Assembly (NCBI GenBank): GCA_025354865.1
Contig: JANXMB010000112.1
Span: forward strand, 1 to 34,234
Source of the DNA: Acetobacteraceae bacterium
GTDB taxonomy: Bacteria; Pseudomonadota; Alphaproteobacteria; Acetobacterales; Acetobacteraceae
Direction: 5' to 3'
DNA length: 34,234 bases
A program made the position numbers and the translations under genes. Every line of letters begins with the position of its first letter. Position 1 is the first letter of the stretch. The notes under the pieces are model-generated. The model was not told the DNA's origin. It saw only the letters and a program-made list of their open reading frames with translations, and did no database searches. Below are positions 26,249 to 34,234 of the stretch, piece after piece.

Positions 26249-27145
26249 TCACGTCAAATCGGCAACCGCCTTCTGGAATTTGCCGATTGCCGCCAGATGT
26301 TCCGCCGCCGTTTTGCCTGCGATACGCTTGTGGTGGCCGGTGGCATAGGTGGTATGGGCGGTGATATGCGTCACCCCCGCCGCTTTCCAAAAAGCGAAGT
26401 CTTTACGCCATTCATCGGGATTGTCGGAGCCCAGGGACATCCACACTTCGATGCCCACGTCCTCGTTTTTGCGTCCGGCAGCGGCAATCAGGCCGCGCAG
26501 CCGATCGAATGCTTTCAACGCGGTATCGTCGGCGGGATAAGCCAGCGGCATCCAACCGTCGCCCCATTTCGCGGTGCGTTCCAATGTCGCATCGACATGG
26601 CCGCCGAACCAAACCGGCACTCGACCGGATTTCGGCCGCGGATTGATGCCGGAATCGTCGATCGTGTGATATTTCCCGCGAAAATCTACATGGTCGTTGG
26701 CCCAGAGGGCTTGCATGACCTGGACCTGTTCCTCCGACCGCTTGCCGCGGTTTTTGAAATTTTCGTTCAGGCCGGTGAATTCCAACTCGTTCCAACCGAC
26801 ACCGATGCCCAAACGCAACCGACCGCCGGACAATTCGTCCAGGCTGGCAGCCTGTTTCGCAACCAACACGGCCTGCCGCTGCGCCAGGATCAGAACGCCG
26901 GGCGCGAAGCCGATTTTCTGCGTGCAGCCGGCGATGAAGCTGAATAGCACGAACGGATCGTGATAGGCGGTTGTCGATGTGCCTACACGGGCCTTATCTT
27001 TGTGCCCGGCAGGATTGCCGCCCAGCACGTGGTCCGGCGCCTGGATATAATCGAAGCCCATAGCTTCGAGCGTTTGCGCGTAATCGCGAACGACCGACGG
27101 TCCGGTGCCGATATCTCCGACCGGGAGGGATGCGCCTAGTTGCAT
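26249..27145 (-). CDS. LLM-class (F420-type) oxidoreductase (3)
   Basis: 298 residues. MQLGASLPVGDIGTGPSVVRDYAQTLEAMGFDYIQAPDHVLG opens the protein as in actinobacterial-style F420-dependent LLM proteins. IGFAPGVLILAQRQAVLVAKQAASLDELSGGRLRLGIGVGWNELEF (79-124) and GRVPVWFGGHVDATLERTAKWGDGWMP are standard. AAGVTHITAHTTYATGHH near the C-terminus is unusual in its histidines and threonines. AAGGA seven bases before the ATG overlaps the stop of the upstream dehydrogenase gene, four bases away, so the two are co-translated. Cofactor (FMN or F420) and substrate are unknown. Confidence 0.88.
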   Translation of the reverse strand: MQLGASLPVGDIGTGPSVVRDYAQTLEAMGFDYIQAPDHVLGGNPAGHKDKARVGTSTTAYHDPFVLFSFIAGCTQKIGFAPGVLILAQRQAVLVAKQAASLDELSGGRLRLGIGVGWNELEFTGLNENFKNRGKRSEEQVQVMQALWANDHVDFRGKYHTIDDSGINPRPKSGRVPVWFGGHVDATLERTAKWGDGWMPLAYPADDTALKAFDRLRGLIAAAGRKNEDVGIEVWMSLGSDNPDEWRKDFAFWKAAGVTHITAHTTYATGHHKRIAGKTAAEHLAAIGKFQKAVADLT

Positions 27146-27149
27146 GTTG

Positions 27150-28079
27150 TTATCCTTTATTCATAACGGCTGCGATTTTCGCGGGATCGACCGCGATCGG
27201 TTCGATACCGGCACGCTCTTGCTGCAACAGAGCGCCGACGCGACTGTCGCGATGGCCCCAGCCGCGGTTCAGCGCCTCGGTCAATTCCTGGAACGCCATA
27301 TTGGTCAGGCGCATCGGTACACTGAGTTCGCGGCCCAATTGGCACGCCAGCGATACGTCTTTGTGGATCAAACGCAGGGCAAAATCCGGCGGATCGTAGA
27401 CACCGGTTAGGAATTGCCCGCCCAGCCGATCGAAAGTGCGATTGCGACCGGCAGCACCTTGGCGCACGGCTTCGAACAGCGCCAAGGGATCGACCCCGGC
27501 TTTGATTCCCATGGTGAACGTTTCGGCTTGCACCAGCGCGATCGCGGCCGAGGACGCATTGTGCACCAATTTGGCGATCGATCCTGCGCCGATTGCACCG
27601 ATGTAGCGGGCTTGATCGCCCATGGCGCCGAGCACGGGGGCGTAACGATCGAATGTTGCTTTGTCGCCGCCGACCCAGATGGCGAGTTTTCCCGAATTGG
27701 CACCTTTCGGCCCGCCACTGATCGGGGCGTCCAGGAATTCGACGCCTTTTTCCTTGAATATCCCTGCGAGGTCGCGGACCACATCCACCGCGTTGGTGGA
27801 CAGGTCGAACCATGCCGAACCGGGCTTGAAACCTTCGATCAGGCCATCGGTGCCGCAGCCGACCGCGCGCACATCGGCGGGCGTGGGCAGCGAAGTGAAC
27901 ACGACATCGCATTGTTCCGCCAGCGCCTTCGGGCTGTCGGCCCAGACGGCGCCGTTTTCCAGATGCGTCGATGCGGACTGACGCATCAGATCGTGGACGA
28001 TTATTTTATGGCCGGCCTTTTGCAGATTGGCGGCCATGCCTTTGCCCATCGTGCCGAGGCCGATAAAGCCGATTTGCAT
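27150..28079 (-). CDS. NAD(P)-dependent beta-hydroxyacid dehydrogenase (3-hydroxyisobutyrate dehydrogenase family)
   Basis: 309 residues. The N-terminal Rossmann motif is GFIGLGTMGKGMAANLQKAGH (4-24); the substrate loop is LDAPISGGPKGANSGKLAIWVGG (116-138); the catalytic lysine is K170 in GSIAKLVHNASS, with N174. These are the markers of the 3-hydroxyisobutyrate / tartronate semialdehyde reductase family. GGAGGAG six bases upstream of the ATG is the strongest Shine-Dalgarno in the window. The gene sits between the EthD-like gene and LLM 3. The exact acid oxidised or aldehyde reduced cannot be told; the catabolic context suggests late-stage conversion of a short hydroxy acid. Confidence 0.9.
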   Translation of the reverse strand: MQIGFIGLGTMGKGMAANLQKAGHKIIVHDLMRQSASTHLENGAVWADSPKALAEQCDVVFTSLPTPADVRAVGCGTDGLIEGFKPGSAWFDLSTNAVDVVRDLAGIFKEKGVEFLDAPISGGPKGANSGKLAIWVGGDKATFDRYAPVLGAMGDQARYIGAIGAGSIAKLVHNASSAAIALVQAETFTMGIKAGVDPLALFEAVRQGAAGRNRTFDRLGGQFLTGVYDPPDFALRLIHKDVSLACQLGRELSVPMRLTNMAFQELTEALNRGWGHRDSRVGALLQQERAGIEPIAVDPAKIAAVMNKG

Positions 28080-28130
28080 GGGTTGCTCCTCCGGTTTGGA
28101 TGCCCAGTTTGCGTCGAGCGGGCGATATTC

Positions 28131-28706
28131 TCAAGTTGGTGGCAGCCAGTGTTCCTCGACGACGAAAACCGGGTCGGCGATGCCCGCCAGCGCGGCTTCC
28201 AACGCCACCATGCTGTCGAACCGAGCATGGTAGATGCCGGGGACGACGACGGGCAGATGCGGGATGGTGCTGGCCGGCGCCGGCCCTTGTTCGAGCACAT
28301 CGTAACGGGTGAGACCGGCGACCCGCACGGCCGGAAATTGCGCTGTCAGCACGATCGCCGACACAAGCCCGCCGGGGCCGGGAACGACCTCGGTCGGCAC
28401 CGTCATGGCGCGCGAAACCGCGCCGATAAACAGTCTGGAATCGATATTGCACGCTGCCATCGGCGGGGATTCATGGGCGAGCCTCCGATCCGAATCGTTA
28501 TCGAAAAACAGGATCGGAAACCCATCGATCCGCAGCGCGCGCGCGGCCGCGTTGGTACCGGCACAATCGAGGACATGGCACTGCACATAGCTGCGCAGAC
28601 CGGGGAACGATTGCACCAGCGGGCCGTGGATATCCAACCAATGGCGGCGAAAGCGGTGGATATCGATGCTATCCGACCGCCGCATCAGGCTGATCGCGGC
28701 GATCAT
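28131..28706 (-). CDS. EthD-like dimeric alpha-beta barrel protein
   Basis: 191 residues from the ATG at 28706, chosen because MIAAISLMRRSDSIDIHRFRRHWLDIHGPLV is a textbook EthD start. The open frame continues 24 codons upstream to 28778, but that would overlap the LVIVD gene by 38 bases. EthD domains bind small hydrophobic compounds or act in ether and polyketide chemistry; they often occur in degradation operons. The protein is about twice the length of a single EthD domain, and the second half (SAIVLTAQFPAVRVAGLTRYDV... to YHARFDSMVALEAALAG) could be a diverged second copy. No strong ribosome site is visible; translation may depend on the upstream gene, 34 bases away. Confidence 0.78.
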   Translation of the reverse strand: MIAAISLMRRSDSIDIHRFRRHWLDIHGPLVQSFPGLRSYVQCHVLDCAGTNAAARALRIDGFPILFFDNDSDRRLAHESPPMAACNIDSRLFIGAVSRAMTVPTEVVPGPGGLVSAIVLTAQFPAVRVAGLTRYDVLEQGPAPASTIPHLPVVVPGIYHARFDSMVALEAALAGIADPVFVVEEHWLPPT

Positions 28707-28740
28707 CGGCCAGACCCGCGCAAACCTTGTTCGTTGCGCA

Positions 28741-29967
28741 TTACACACCGTCCCATTGCAGAATATACAGACCGGCATCGTAATCGGTCGCGTAGATCAA
28801 GCCCTCCGTCGAAACGAACAAATCGGCCGTGTGCCGCATTTTCGCCCGACCGCGCATCGGTTCCCGCCACGTCGTCGGTTGCGGCGGCACGAAGTGGCCG
28901 ATTTCCTCCGGCCGGTACGGGTTGGCAATGTCGAAAACCCGCACCCCGGCGCTTTGCCAAGTCGCAAAAACCGTTGTCGAGGACTGAAACGATCCCGGCC
29001 GGTTCTCGTGCAGGTTATGCGGCCCGAACTGCCCCCCCATCTTCACGTAGTCCTGTTCCGAGGGCGTCGGAAAGGTCGAGATCGAAATCGGGTTGGTTTT
29101 GTCGCGAATGTCGAAAACCCAGGTGTATTTCATCTGGTCCCGATCGATGTTCATCGTTGCCTCATCGGCGACGACCAACAGGTTGCGATCGTGCAAAGGC
29201 AGCGCGCTATGGGTGCCGCCACCGAACGGCGGAGACCATACTTTGTGCGCCAACAATTTCGGTTTGGTTTTGTCGGAAACATCCAGGATCGTCAGCCCGC
29301 CATCGCGCCAGGACGCATAGGCGATGTCGTCCTCCACCACCGCATGGTGCAAGGCCCAGCGACCCTGCCAATGCGGGGTCTCGCCGGCCGCCAGATTCAT
29401 GCCGGGGATCCACCAGCGACCGCATTCCACCGGCTTGGTCGGATCGATCATGTCGATCACAATAAAAATATGATCGATGAAACCATCCAACAAAGCGGAT
29501 GCATAGGCGTAACGGCCGCCGGTCCACCAAATGCGGTGCAGACCCAGACCCTGCACTTCCATGAACCCGATCGGCCGGGGATGCGCGGGATCGGAGGTAT
29601 CGTAGACTCGCATGCCGGCGGAGAAATCCACCCCGCGTGTGCCGTAACGCGCCGAATCCACCTGATTCGAGCCGGTATAATACTGCTCGATCGACAACAA
29701 CGCGCGAAGATTGAGCTCCTCGATATTCAGCAGCAGATTTTCGGCGGTTTGCAGATGCAGACACACCGAATTCGGATGCACCGGCAGCAGCCGGACGGGT
29801 TGCGGGTTACGGGGATCGCGCACATCGGTGACCATGACACCGCCGCTGACCCGGGTGCCGATATAGGCGTAGCCGCGATCCACCATGATCTGCACGCCGT
29901 CGCCTTTGCCGCCCTGATCGGTGTGGCCGACGAAGCTGATATTGCGGGCGCTTTCGGGCACGATCAT
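28741..29967 (-). CDS. LVIVD-repeat beta-propeller protein
   Basis: 408 residues with repeated blades of the type Y-A-Y-I-G-x-x-x-G-G-V-M-V-T-D-V-x-D-P-x-N-P. Examples are near 33-55 (AYIGTRVSGGVMVTDVRDP), 115-131 (GMRVYDTSDPAHPRPIG), 215-235 (AYASWRDGGLTILDVSDKTKP), 285-300 (VFDIRDKTNPISIST), 345-365 (AGVRVFDIANPYRPEEIG) and a closing YDAGLYILQWD. LVIVD proteins are usually exported or surface-attached; this one has no signal peptide. HHAVVEDD, GGGTHSALPL and GPHNLHENRPG are histidine-bearing loops that could bind metal, which is inference. AAGGA about eight bases upstream supports the ATG. The reaction, if any, is unknown. Confidence 0.8.
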   Translation of the reverse strand: MIVPESARNISFVGHTDQGGKGDGVQIMVDRGYAYIGTRVSGGVMVTDVRDPRNPQPVRLLPVHPNSVCLHLQTAENLLLNIEELNLRALLSIEQYYTGSNQVDSARYGTRGVDFSAGMRVYDTSDPAHPRPIGFMEVQGLGLHRIWWTGGRYAYASALLDGFIDHIFIVIDMIDPTKPVECGRWWIPGMNLAAGETPHWQGRWALHHAVVEDDIAYASWRDGGLTILDVSDKTKPKLLAHKVWSPPFGGGTHSALPLHDRNLLVVADEATMNIDRDQMKYTWVFDIRDKTNPISISTFPTPSEQDYVKMGGQFGPHNLHENRPGSFQSSTTVFATWQSAGVRVFDIANPYRPEEIGHFVPPQPTTWREPMRGRAKMRHTADLFVSTEGLIYATDYDAGLYILQWDGV

Positions 29968-29986
29968 GGTTTGTTTCCTTATCGGT

Positions 29987-30727
29987 TCAACGAAATAGCG
30001 GCAGGCCCAGGATGGCGGCGAGCAATATCATGGCGTAACAGATGCGGCGAAAAGTTTGTTGGCTGGCCAGACCGAACATGCGCATGCCCAGCAGGGTTCC
30101 TGCCACATAGAACGGTCCGATCGCCAGCGACAACAGGACCATTGGCCAATCGAACAGACCGCTCACCGCATACGCAACGGCCGCGTAGACCGTGGAAAAC
30201 GCTAGAAACAACACCAAATTTGCGCGCACATTGCGGGCCGGCGATTGGCCGCCGAGCCAATAGGCGATCGCGGGTGCGCCGCCGATTTGGGCGGTGCCGG
30301 TCAGGAACCCCGACACCAACCCCACGCCCACCGTCGCCGCCGTGCTGGGTTGCCCCCGATAGCGCCAGCCGGACGCCAACAACATCACCAGCAGCAGGAT
30401 CGCCGAACAGATGCCCCATCGTAAAGTTCCCGCATCGATCCAGGCGAGCGTTGCGGTCCCGATCGGCACCGCAACGATGGCCCCCGCGCTCATGGTCAGG
30501 ACGGCGCGCCAGTCGGCTTCCCGCCACGCGGCCGGCAGCATCGGGGTCGTGCCGATGCCGTCGATCGCCAGCAGCACGGCGGATGCAAGCGCCGGCCCCA
30601 CCGCCGCACTGCCCAGCGGAATGAAGATCAACGCCGAACCAAAGCCGGAAAAACCCCGAGCGAGGCCGGCGATCGAGGCGACCGCGATCAGAAAGGCGAC
30701 GGTTGGCCAGGGTTGGCCGGCGATCAA
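29987..30727 (-). CDS. TauE/SafE-family membrane permease (second)
   Basis: 246 residues, about seven to eight hydrophobic segments. The first half has VASIAGLARGFSGFGSALIFIPLGSA and the second half GVGLVSGFLTGTAQIGGAPAIAYWLGG, the paired glycine-rich motifs of the family. The family exports organosulfur or other anions across the inner membrane. The start is an unusual TTG whose bases overlap the TGA stop of the serine hydrolase gene (TTGA); no ATG or GTG occurs before the first membrane segment, so coupling by re-initiation is likely. It is followed after 19 bases by the LVIVD gene. Confidence 0.84.
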   Translation of the reverse strand: MIAGQPWPTVAFLIAVASIAGLARGFSGFGSALIFIPLGSAAVGPALASAVLLAIDGIGTTPMLPAAWREADWRAVLTMSAGAIVAVPIGTATLAWIDAGTLRWGICSAILLLVMLLASGWRYRGQPSTAATVGVGLVSGFLTGTAQIGGAPAIAYWLGGQSPARNVRANLVLFLAFSTVYAAVAYAVSGLFDWPMVLLSLAIGPFYVAGTLLGMRMFGLASQQTFRRICYAMILLAAILGLPLFR

Positions 30728-31887
30728 TCGGCGATGGCCGCGTAAACCAGATCGCGGAACAGCAACCGGTAATGCTCCCGCTGCACCGGTGCCTGGATCA
30801 TCAGCACCGCATAAAGCCGCTCGGCTGGATCGACCCAGAAAGACGTGCCGGCCGCACCGCTCCAGTAATAATTGCCGACCGATCCGGGGAACGGGGCCAT
30901 GCCGGCGCTGGTGCGGACGGCGAAACCCAGGCCGAAACCATGCCCCGGCGGCAGCAAATCGGGGTTGGAGGGAATGTTGCCCAGGTGGTCCGATGTCATC
31001 AATTCGACGGTTTTCCGTCCCAGCAGCCGCACCGACTCCAGACGCCCGTTATTGGCTAGCATGGCGCAGAAACGAGCGTAGTCCATTGCGGTACCGGCCA
31101 GACCGCCGCCGCCGGATTCGAAAATCGCCGGGCGCCGAATGTCCAGCAGCGCGATGTCGGTTTGCCCGTCCGGGTCCTTCGCAAAGGGCTCGGCGATGCG
31201 CGCGTGGTCCTTTTCCGGGACAGAAAACGCGGTATCGACCATGCCCAGCGGCGCCAGAATGCGTTCGGACAGGAAGGCGCCCAGGGTTTGGCCGGACACG
31301 ATTTCGACCAATCGGCCAAGCACGTCGGTGGAGCGGGAGTATTCCCAGTGGGCGCCGGGTTGGTGCAACAAGGGCAAGGATGCCAGGGTGGCGACGTGAT
31401 CGGCGTTGGTTTGTTTCAGGCGGGCAACCCGAGCCTCGGTATAGGCCTTCTGGATCGGGCCGTTGCCGCGGAATTCATAGGTCAGGCCCGAGGTATGGCG
31501 CAGCAGGTCCTGCACCGTTATCGCCCGCGCGGGCGGCGCCGCGTTCTCGATACCGACCTGCACCGATGCGAATGCCGGCATGTATTTGGCAATGGGATCG
31601 GTCAGCAGAATGCGACCTTGTTCCCATAGCATCATGACCGCCACCGAGACGATCGGTTTCGTCATCGAATAGATGCGGAAGATGGCATCGGTTGTCATCG
31701 GCGCACCGCCGGGGGCGACGGCGCCGAATGCCTCCCGATACGCGATTTTGCCGTGGCGAGCGACGAGGGCCACCGCGCCGGGCACGTGGCCGGATGCGAC
31801 ACGATCCTGTAGCGCGGCGGACAGGCGATCCAACGCGACGGCGGACAGTCCGACATCTTCCGGCTGCGCTTCGGGGAGAGCGATCAT
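30724..31887 (-). CDS. Class C beta-lactamase-like serine hydrolase (EstB type)
   Basis: 387 residues. The nucleophile motif S74-M-T-K77 in FRIYSMTKPIVS, the tyrosine motif Y183 in HWEYSRSTDVLGRLVE, and a C-terminal YWSGAAGTSFWVDP (341-354) in place of a KTG/HxG box are those of the family VIII esterase/penicillin-binding group. PGAVALVARHGKIAYREAFG and LLRHTSGLTY are also typical. No signal peptide, so it acts in the cytoplasm, probably on esters; antibiotic hydrolysis is not implied. It starts 17 bases after the NAD kinase gene and overlaps the TauE/SafE start. Confidence 0.9.
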   Translation of the reverse strand: MIALPEAQPEDVGLSAVALDRLSAALQDRVASGHVPGAVALVARHGKIAYREAFGAVAPGGAPMTTDAIFRIYSMTKPIVSVAVMMLWEQGRILLTDPIAKYMPAFASVQVGIENAAPPARAITVQDLLRHTSGLTYEFRGNGPIQKAYTEARVARLKQTNADHVATLASLPLLHQPGAHWEYSRSTDVLGRLVEIVSGQTLGAFLSERILAPLGMVDTAFSVPEKDHARIAEPFAKDPDGQTDIALLDIRRPAIFESGGGGLAGTAMDYARFCAMLANNGRLESVRLLGRKTVELMTSDHLGNIPSNPDLLPPGHGFGLGFAVRTSAGMAPFPGSVGNYYWSGAAGTSFWVDPAERLYAVLMIQAPVQREHYRLLFRDLVYAAIAD

Positions 31888-31904
31888 GGACGGATTCCCT
31901 TTAT

Positions 31905-32717
31905 TCAGACTGTGAATTGTTCCACAATGATGCGTTCCGACAAGCCCTGATCGGGGTCGAACAGCACGGTCACGGCGACGTTGCGATCCAGGCTTACGGC
32001 GACAGAGGCGACGTCGCGGACCTCGGTAAAATCGGCCACGGCGGCGGTGGGGCGTTTATCGGTTTCCAGCACTTCGAACAGAACCTCCACCGTGCTGGGC
32101 AGCAGGGCGCCGCGCCACCGGCGGGGGCGGAAGGACGAAATCGGGGTCAACGGCAGGAGATTGGCCGAAAGCGGCACGATCGGGCCGTGCGCCGACAGGT
32201 TGTAGGCGGTGGAGCCGGCGGGGGTGGAAATCAGGACGCCGTCGCAGGATAATTCGGCCAATCGCACCCGCCCGTCGATGGTGATGCGGATTTTGGCCGC
32301 CTGGCGGATTTGCCGCAGCAGGCTGACTTCGTTGAAGGCCAGGGCTTCCTCCACCGACCCGGTCACGGTGACCGCGTGCATGCGCAGGGGATGCAATTCC
32401 GCCGCCTGCGCGCGGCCGAGACGGGCGAGCAAGTCGCTTTCGTCGAAGGTGTTCATCAGGAAGCCGACCGAACCCCTGTTCATGCCGTAGACCGGTTTGT
32501 TGACCTCCAGCGCGCGGTGGATGGTTTCCAGCATGAAGCCGTCGCCGCCCAGGGGCACGATGACGTCGGCCTGCGCCAAGGTGCAGTTGCCGTAGAGCGA
32601 CACCAGCCGGTTGCGGGCGTCGGTGGCGACCGGGGTCGGCGCGGCTTCGAACGCGATGCGCCCATGGCCGAACCGGCGCTGGGGGCCGACGGGCAGGCCG
32701 GTGGCGGAAAGGCTCAC
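31905..32717 (-). CDS. nadK: NAD kinase
   Basis: ATP-dependent (or polyphosphate-dependent) phosphorylation of NAD to NADP; cytoplasmic. 270 residues from a GTG at 32717. The GGDG motif is at 57-60 in [39 protein letters not shown] and [21 protein letters not shown] are family signatures. The open frame reaches 84 codons further upstream, but that part lies inside the preceding amidase gene in another frame; the GTGA overlap with the amidase stop gives the true start. About ten more residues precede the usual N-terminus. It is a housekeeping enzyme inside an otherwise catabolic-looking minus-strand run. Confidence 0.94.
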   Translation of the reverse strand: MSLSATGLPVGPQRRFGHGRIAFEAAPTPVATDARNRLVSLYGNCTLAQADVIVPLGGDGFMLETIHRALEVNKPVYGMNRGSVGFLMNTFDESDLLARLGRAQAAELHPLRMHAVTVTGSVEEALAFNEVSLLRQIRQAAKIRITIDGRVRLAELSCDGVLISTPAGSTAYNLSAHGPIVPLSANLLPLTPISSFRPRRWRGALLPSTVEVLFEVLETDKRPTAAVADFTEVRDVASVAVSLDRNVAVTVLFDPDQGLSERIIVEQFTV

Positions 32718-33550
32718 ACCCGTTTCCGATGTTCGAGCACGGGCATATCCCGGCGGATGCGCGCGGTGACCGTGGTGTCGATATGGGCGGTGGACCAGCC
32801 GATCCCGTCGGAGACCTGGGCGACGACGCTGCCCCAGGGATTGACGACCATGGAGTGGCCGTAGGTGAACCGCGCCTCCCCCTTGCCTTCGAGGTGCTTG
32901 CCCCAGGTCGCGGGGGCGGCGAACCAGCACTGGGTTTCGATGGCGCGGCCTTTCAGCAGCGGCTCCCAATGGTCCTTACCGGTTGCCAAAGTGAACGCCG
33001 AGGGCAGGAAAATCAGCTCCGCGCCCTGTTTGCGCAGTTCCCAGAACAAGTCGGGGAAGCGCACGTCGTAGCAGATGGCGCAGCCGACCTTGATGCCGTT
33101 GGCATCGTAGGTCACGACCTCGTCCCCCGCGCCATAGGCGTTGGATTCGCGGTAGCCGGTGCCGTCGGGGCCGACGATGTCGAACAGATGCATCTTGCGA
33201 TACCGCGCGAGTTCGTTGCCGTCGGGGTTGAACACGACCGTGGTGTTGAACAGTTTTTCCGGTCCTTGCTCGATGATCGAGCCCCCGTGGACGTGGATTT
33301 TTGCCTGTCGCGCGGTTTCGCGGAGGAATTCGTAGGCCTCGCCGCCGGGTTCGTTCGATCCCTTCGCCGGCAGCACTTCGGCGTTGGCGGCGCGGGTGTT
33401 TCGGTCGCCACCGAGCGAGTCCCAGACTTCGGGTAGGCTGACGATGTTGGGGCGGTCTTGCTCGACGGCGTTCTCGATCAGGCGGCGCGCCTGGGCGATG
33501 TTGTCGGACTTGTTGGCTCCGGGGTTCATCTGCATCACGCTGACGCGCAT
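32714..33550 (-). CDS. Carbon-nitrogen hydrolase, nitrilase superfamily (Nit/omega-amidase type)
   Basis: 278 residues. The catalytic triad can be read as E41 in [12 protein letters not shown]119 in [10 protein letters not shown] and C160 in [34 protein letters not shown] and the ending [15 protein letters not shown] with [12 protein letters not shown] match the Nit1 / deaminated-glutathione amidase and omega-amidase branch, which repairs or salvages alpha-keto amides. The ATG at 33550 is favoured over an upstream start at 33613 because CGGAGG lies seven bases before it and the protein then begins at the fold. It overlaps nadK by four bases and is the first gene of the minus-strand run. Confidence 0.92.
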   Translation of the reverse strand: MRVSVMQMNPGANKSDNIAQARRLIENAVEQDRPNIVSLPEVWDSLGGDRNTRAANAEVLPAKGSNEPGGEAYEFLRETARQAKIHVHGGSIIEQGPEKLFNTTVVFNPDGNELARYRKMHLFDIVGPDGTGYRESNAYGAGDEVVTYDANGIKVGCAICYDVRFPDLFWELRKQGAELIFLPSAFTLATGKDHWEPLLKGRAIETQCWFAAPATWGKHLEGKGEARFTYGHSMVVNPWGSVVAQVSDGIGWSTAHIDTTVTARIRRDMPVLEHRKRV

Positions 33551-33642
33551 AGTCGGCCTCCGGTTACGATTTATGGCAGAGAAGCGTATCCGCCGGTCGG
33601 GCGCAACTGGCATGGTGCGGTGCGGAATTTGGGGGTTGGCGT
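33551..33642. promoter_or_regulatory. Divergent intergenic region amidase / cytochrome b561
   Basis: 92 bases between two outward-facing genes. It holds the CGGAGG site of the amidase and a GGGGGT stretch ahead of the cytochrome gene. It must carry the promoter for the minus-strand run, but no box pair stands out. Confidence 0.4.
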
Positions 33643-34234
33643 ATGCAGCGGATGAAGGTGTGGGATTTGCCGGTGCGGCTGTTCCATTGGGTGCTGGTGG
33701 GGCTGATCTTCGCGTCCTGGCTGACGCAATATCGCAACCAGATGGACGTGCATATGTGGTTGGGGGACTGGGTTCTGACGCTGGTGCTGTTCCGCATCGT
33801 GTGGGGCGTCGTGGGCAGCGATACGGCGCGGTTTTCGCGGTTCTTACGGAGTCCGGTGGAGGCGTTGCGGCATCTGACGCATCTGGGCCGGCGCGAACCG
33901 GACCACGAGATCGGGCACAATCCGGCCGGGGGCTGGATGGTGCTGGTGATGCTGGGCTTGATCGGGGCGGCGTGCGCGACCGGGATGTTCAGCAACGACG
34001 ACGGCGATACCGAGGGGCCGCTGACTCACTTGATCGGCAAAGACCAGAGCGACTGGCTGACCCGCATGCATTACTGGAGTTTCAAGGCGATCGAAGTGGT
34101 GGTCGTGCTGCACGTGCTGGCAATCGCGACTTACGCGGTGCTGAAGCGGCAGAATTTGGTGCGGCCGATGGTGACCGGGGTGAAGCTGATGCCGGAAGGT
34201 GCGCGAGCTCCGAGGTTGGTTCATCCGCTGTGGG
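33643..34234 (+). CDS. Cytochrome b561-family membrane protein (3' partial)
   Basis: Reading from the ATG at 33643 gives 197 residues with no stop before the right edge. KVWDLPVRLFHWVLVGLIFASWLT opens the protein as in di-heme b561 / Ni-Fe hydrogenase b-type subunits; H15 (LFHW) and H37 (DVHMWLGDW) are likely heme ligands, and MHYWSFKAIEVVVVLHVLAI near 150-170 supplies further histidines. Four hydrophobic segments are visible: about 13-28, 40-58, 104-121 and 154-172. An ATG three codons later (33652) is also possible. Such proteins pass electrons between a quinone and a periplasmic or soluble partner, often a c-type cytochrome encoded next door; what follows is outside the window. Confidence 0.88.
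   Translation, partial: MQRMKVWDLPVRLFHWVLVGLIFASWLTQYRNQMDVHMWLGDWVLTLVLFRIVWGVVGSDTARFSRFLRSPVEALRHLTHLGRREPDHEIGHNPAGGWMVLVMLGLIGAACATGMFSNDDGDTEGPLTHLIGKDQSDWLTRMHYWSFKAIEVVVVLHVLAIATYAVLKRQNLVRPMVTGVKLMPEGARAPRLVHPLW

Noticed and set aside
27414-30624. Two long plus-strand frames (27414-29465 and 28666-30624)
   Set aside because: They lie opposite the dehydrogenase, EthD, LVIVD and TauE/SafE genes. Their products are Arg/Pro/His rich without family features.
30724-31887. Beta-lactam resistance gene
   Set aside because: No signal peptide and no KTG box; it fits a family VIII esterase-like hydrolase better.

Overview
The window is high-GC bacterial DNA, most likely from an alphaproteobacterium of the Rhodospirillales/Acetobacteraceae type. 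The basis is the dcw gene order ending ftsQ-ftsA-ftsZ-lpxC and the general character of the proteins. That assignment is by recognition only; no search was run. Coding density is very high, genes often overlap by 4 bases, and no rRNA, tRNA, CRISPR array, insertion sequence or phage gene was found. No gene-free stretch exceeds about 130 bases.

Region 1 (1-10572, plus strand) is the peptidoglycan and division cluster: ftsW (5' end cut off by the window), murG, murC, murB, ddl, ftsQ, ftsA, ftsZ, lpxC. The first five genes are joined by 4-base stop/start overlaps. The ftsA-ftsZ spacer holds two inverted repeats, one of which covers the ftsZ ribosome binding site. queC (preQ0 synthesis), a small exported Rap1a/Tai-like protein and a TauE/SafE permease follow in the same direction (10579-12416).

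Region 2 (12428-15695, minus strand) has a tartrate/D-malate-type dehydrogenase and a fused SelD, in which an N-terminal FAD/NAD(P)-dependent oxidoreductase is joined to selenophosphate synthetase.

Region 3 (15802-26199, plus strand) starts with a DUF1028 protein, a peptide-type ABC binding protein and two permeases, with no ATPase gene. It continues with a persulfide dioxygenase-rhodanese fusion, a luciferase-like monooxygenase (LLM), a lactonase-like metallo-beta-lactamase protein, a CoxL/xanthine-dehydrogenase-type molybdenum subunit without its partners, and a second LLM. The last four are tightly coupled and look like a catabolic operon of unknown substrate.

Region 4 (33550-26249, minus strand) converges on region 3. 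In transcription order it carries a nitrilase-family amidase, NAD kinase, a class C beta-lactamase-like esterase, a TauE/SafE permease, an LVIVD-repeat protein, an EthD-like protein, a 3-hydroxyisobutyrate-dehydrogenase-like enzyme and a third LLM. A strong inverted repeat lies between the two converging LLM genes and probably ends transcription both ways. A cytochrome b561-type gene begins at 33643 and runs off the right edge.

The best candidate for an undescribed system is the facing pair of catabolic blocks at about 15.8-30.7 kb: importer, Mo-hydroxylase, three LLMs, hydrolases, dehydrogenase and exporters. One reading is oxidative breakdown of an N-heterocyclic or organosulfur compound. 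That substrate guess is inference.
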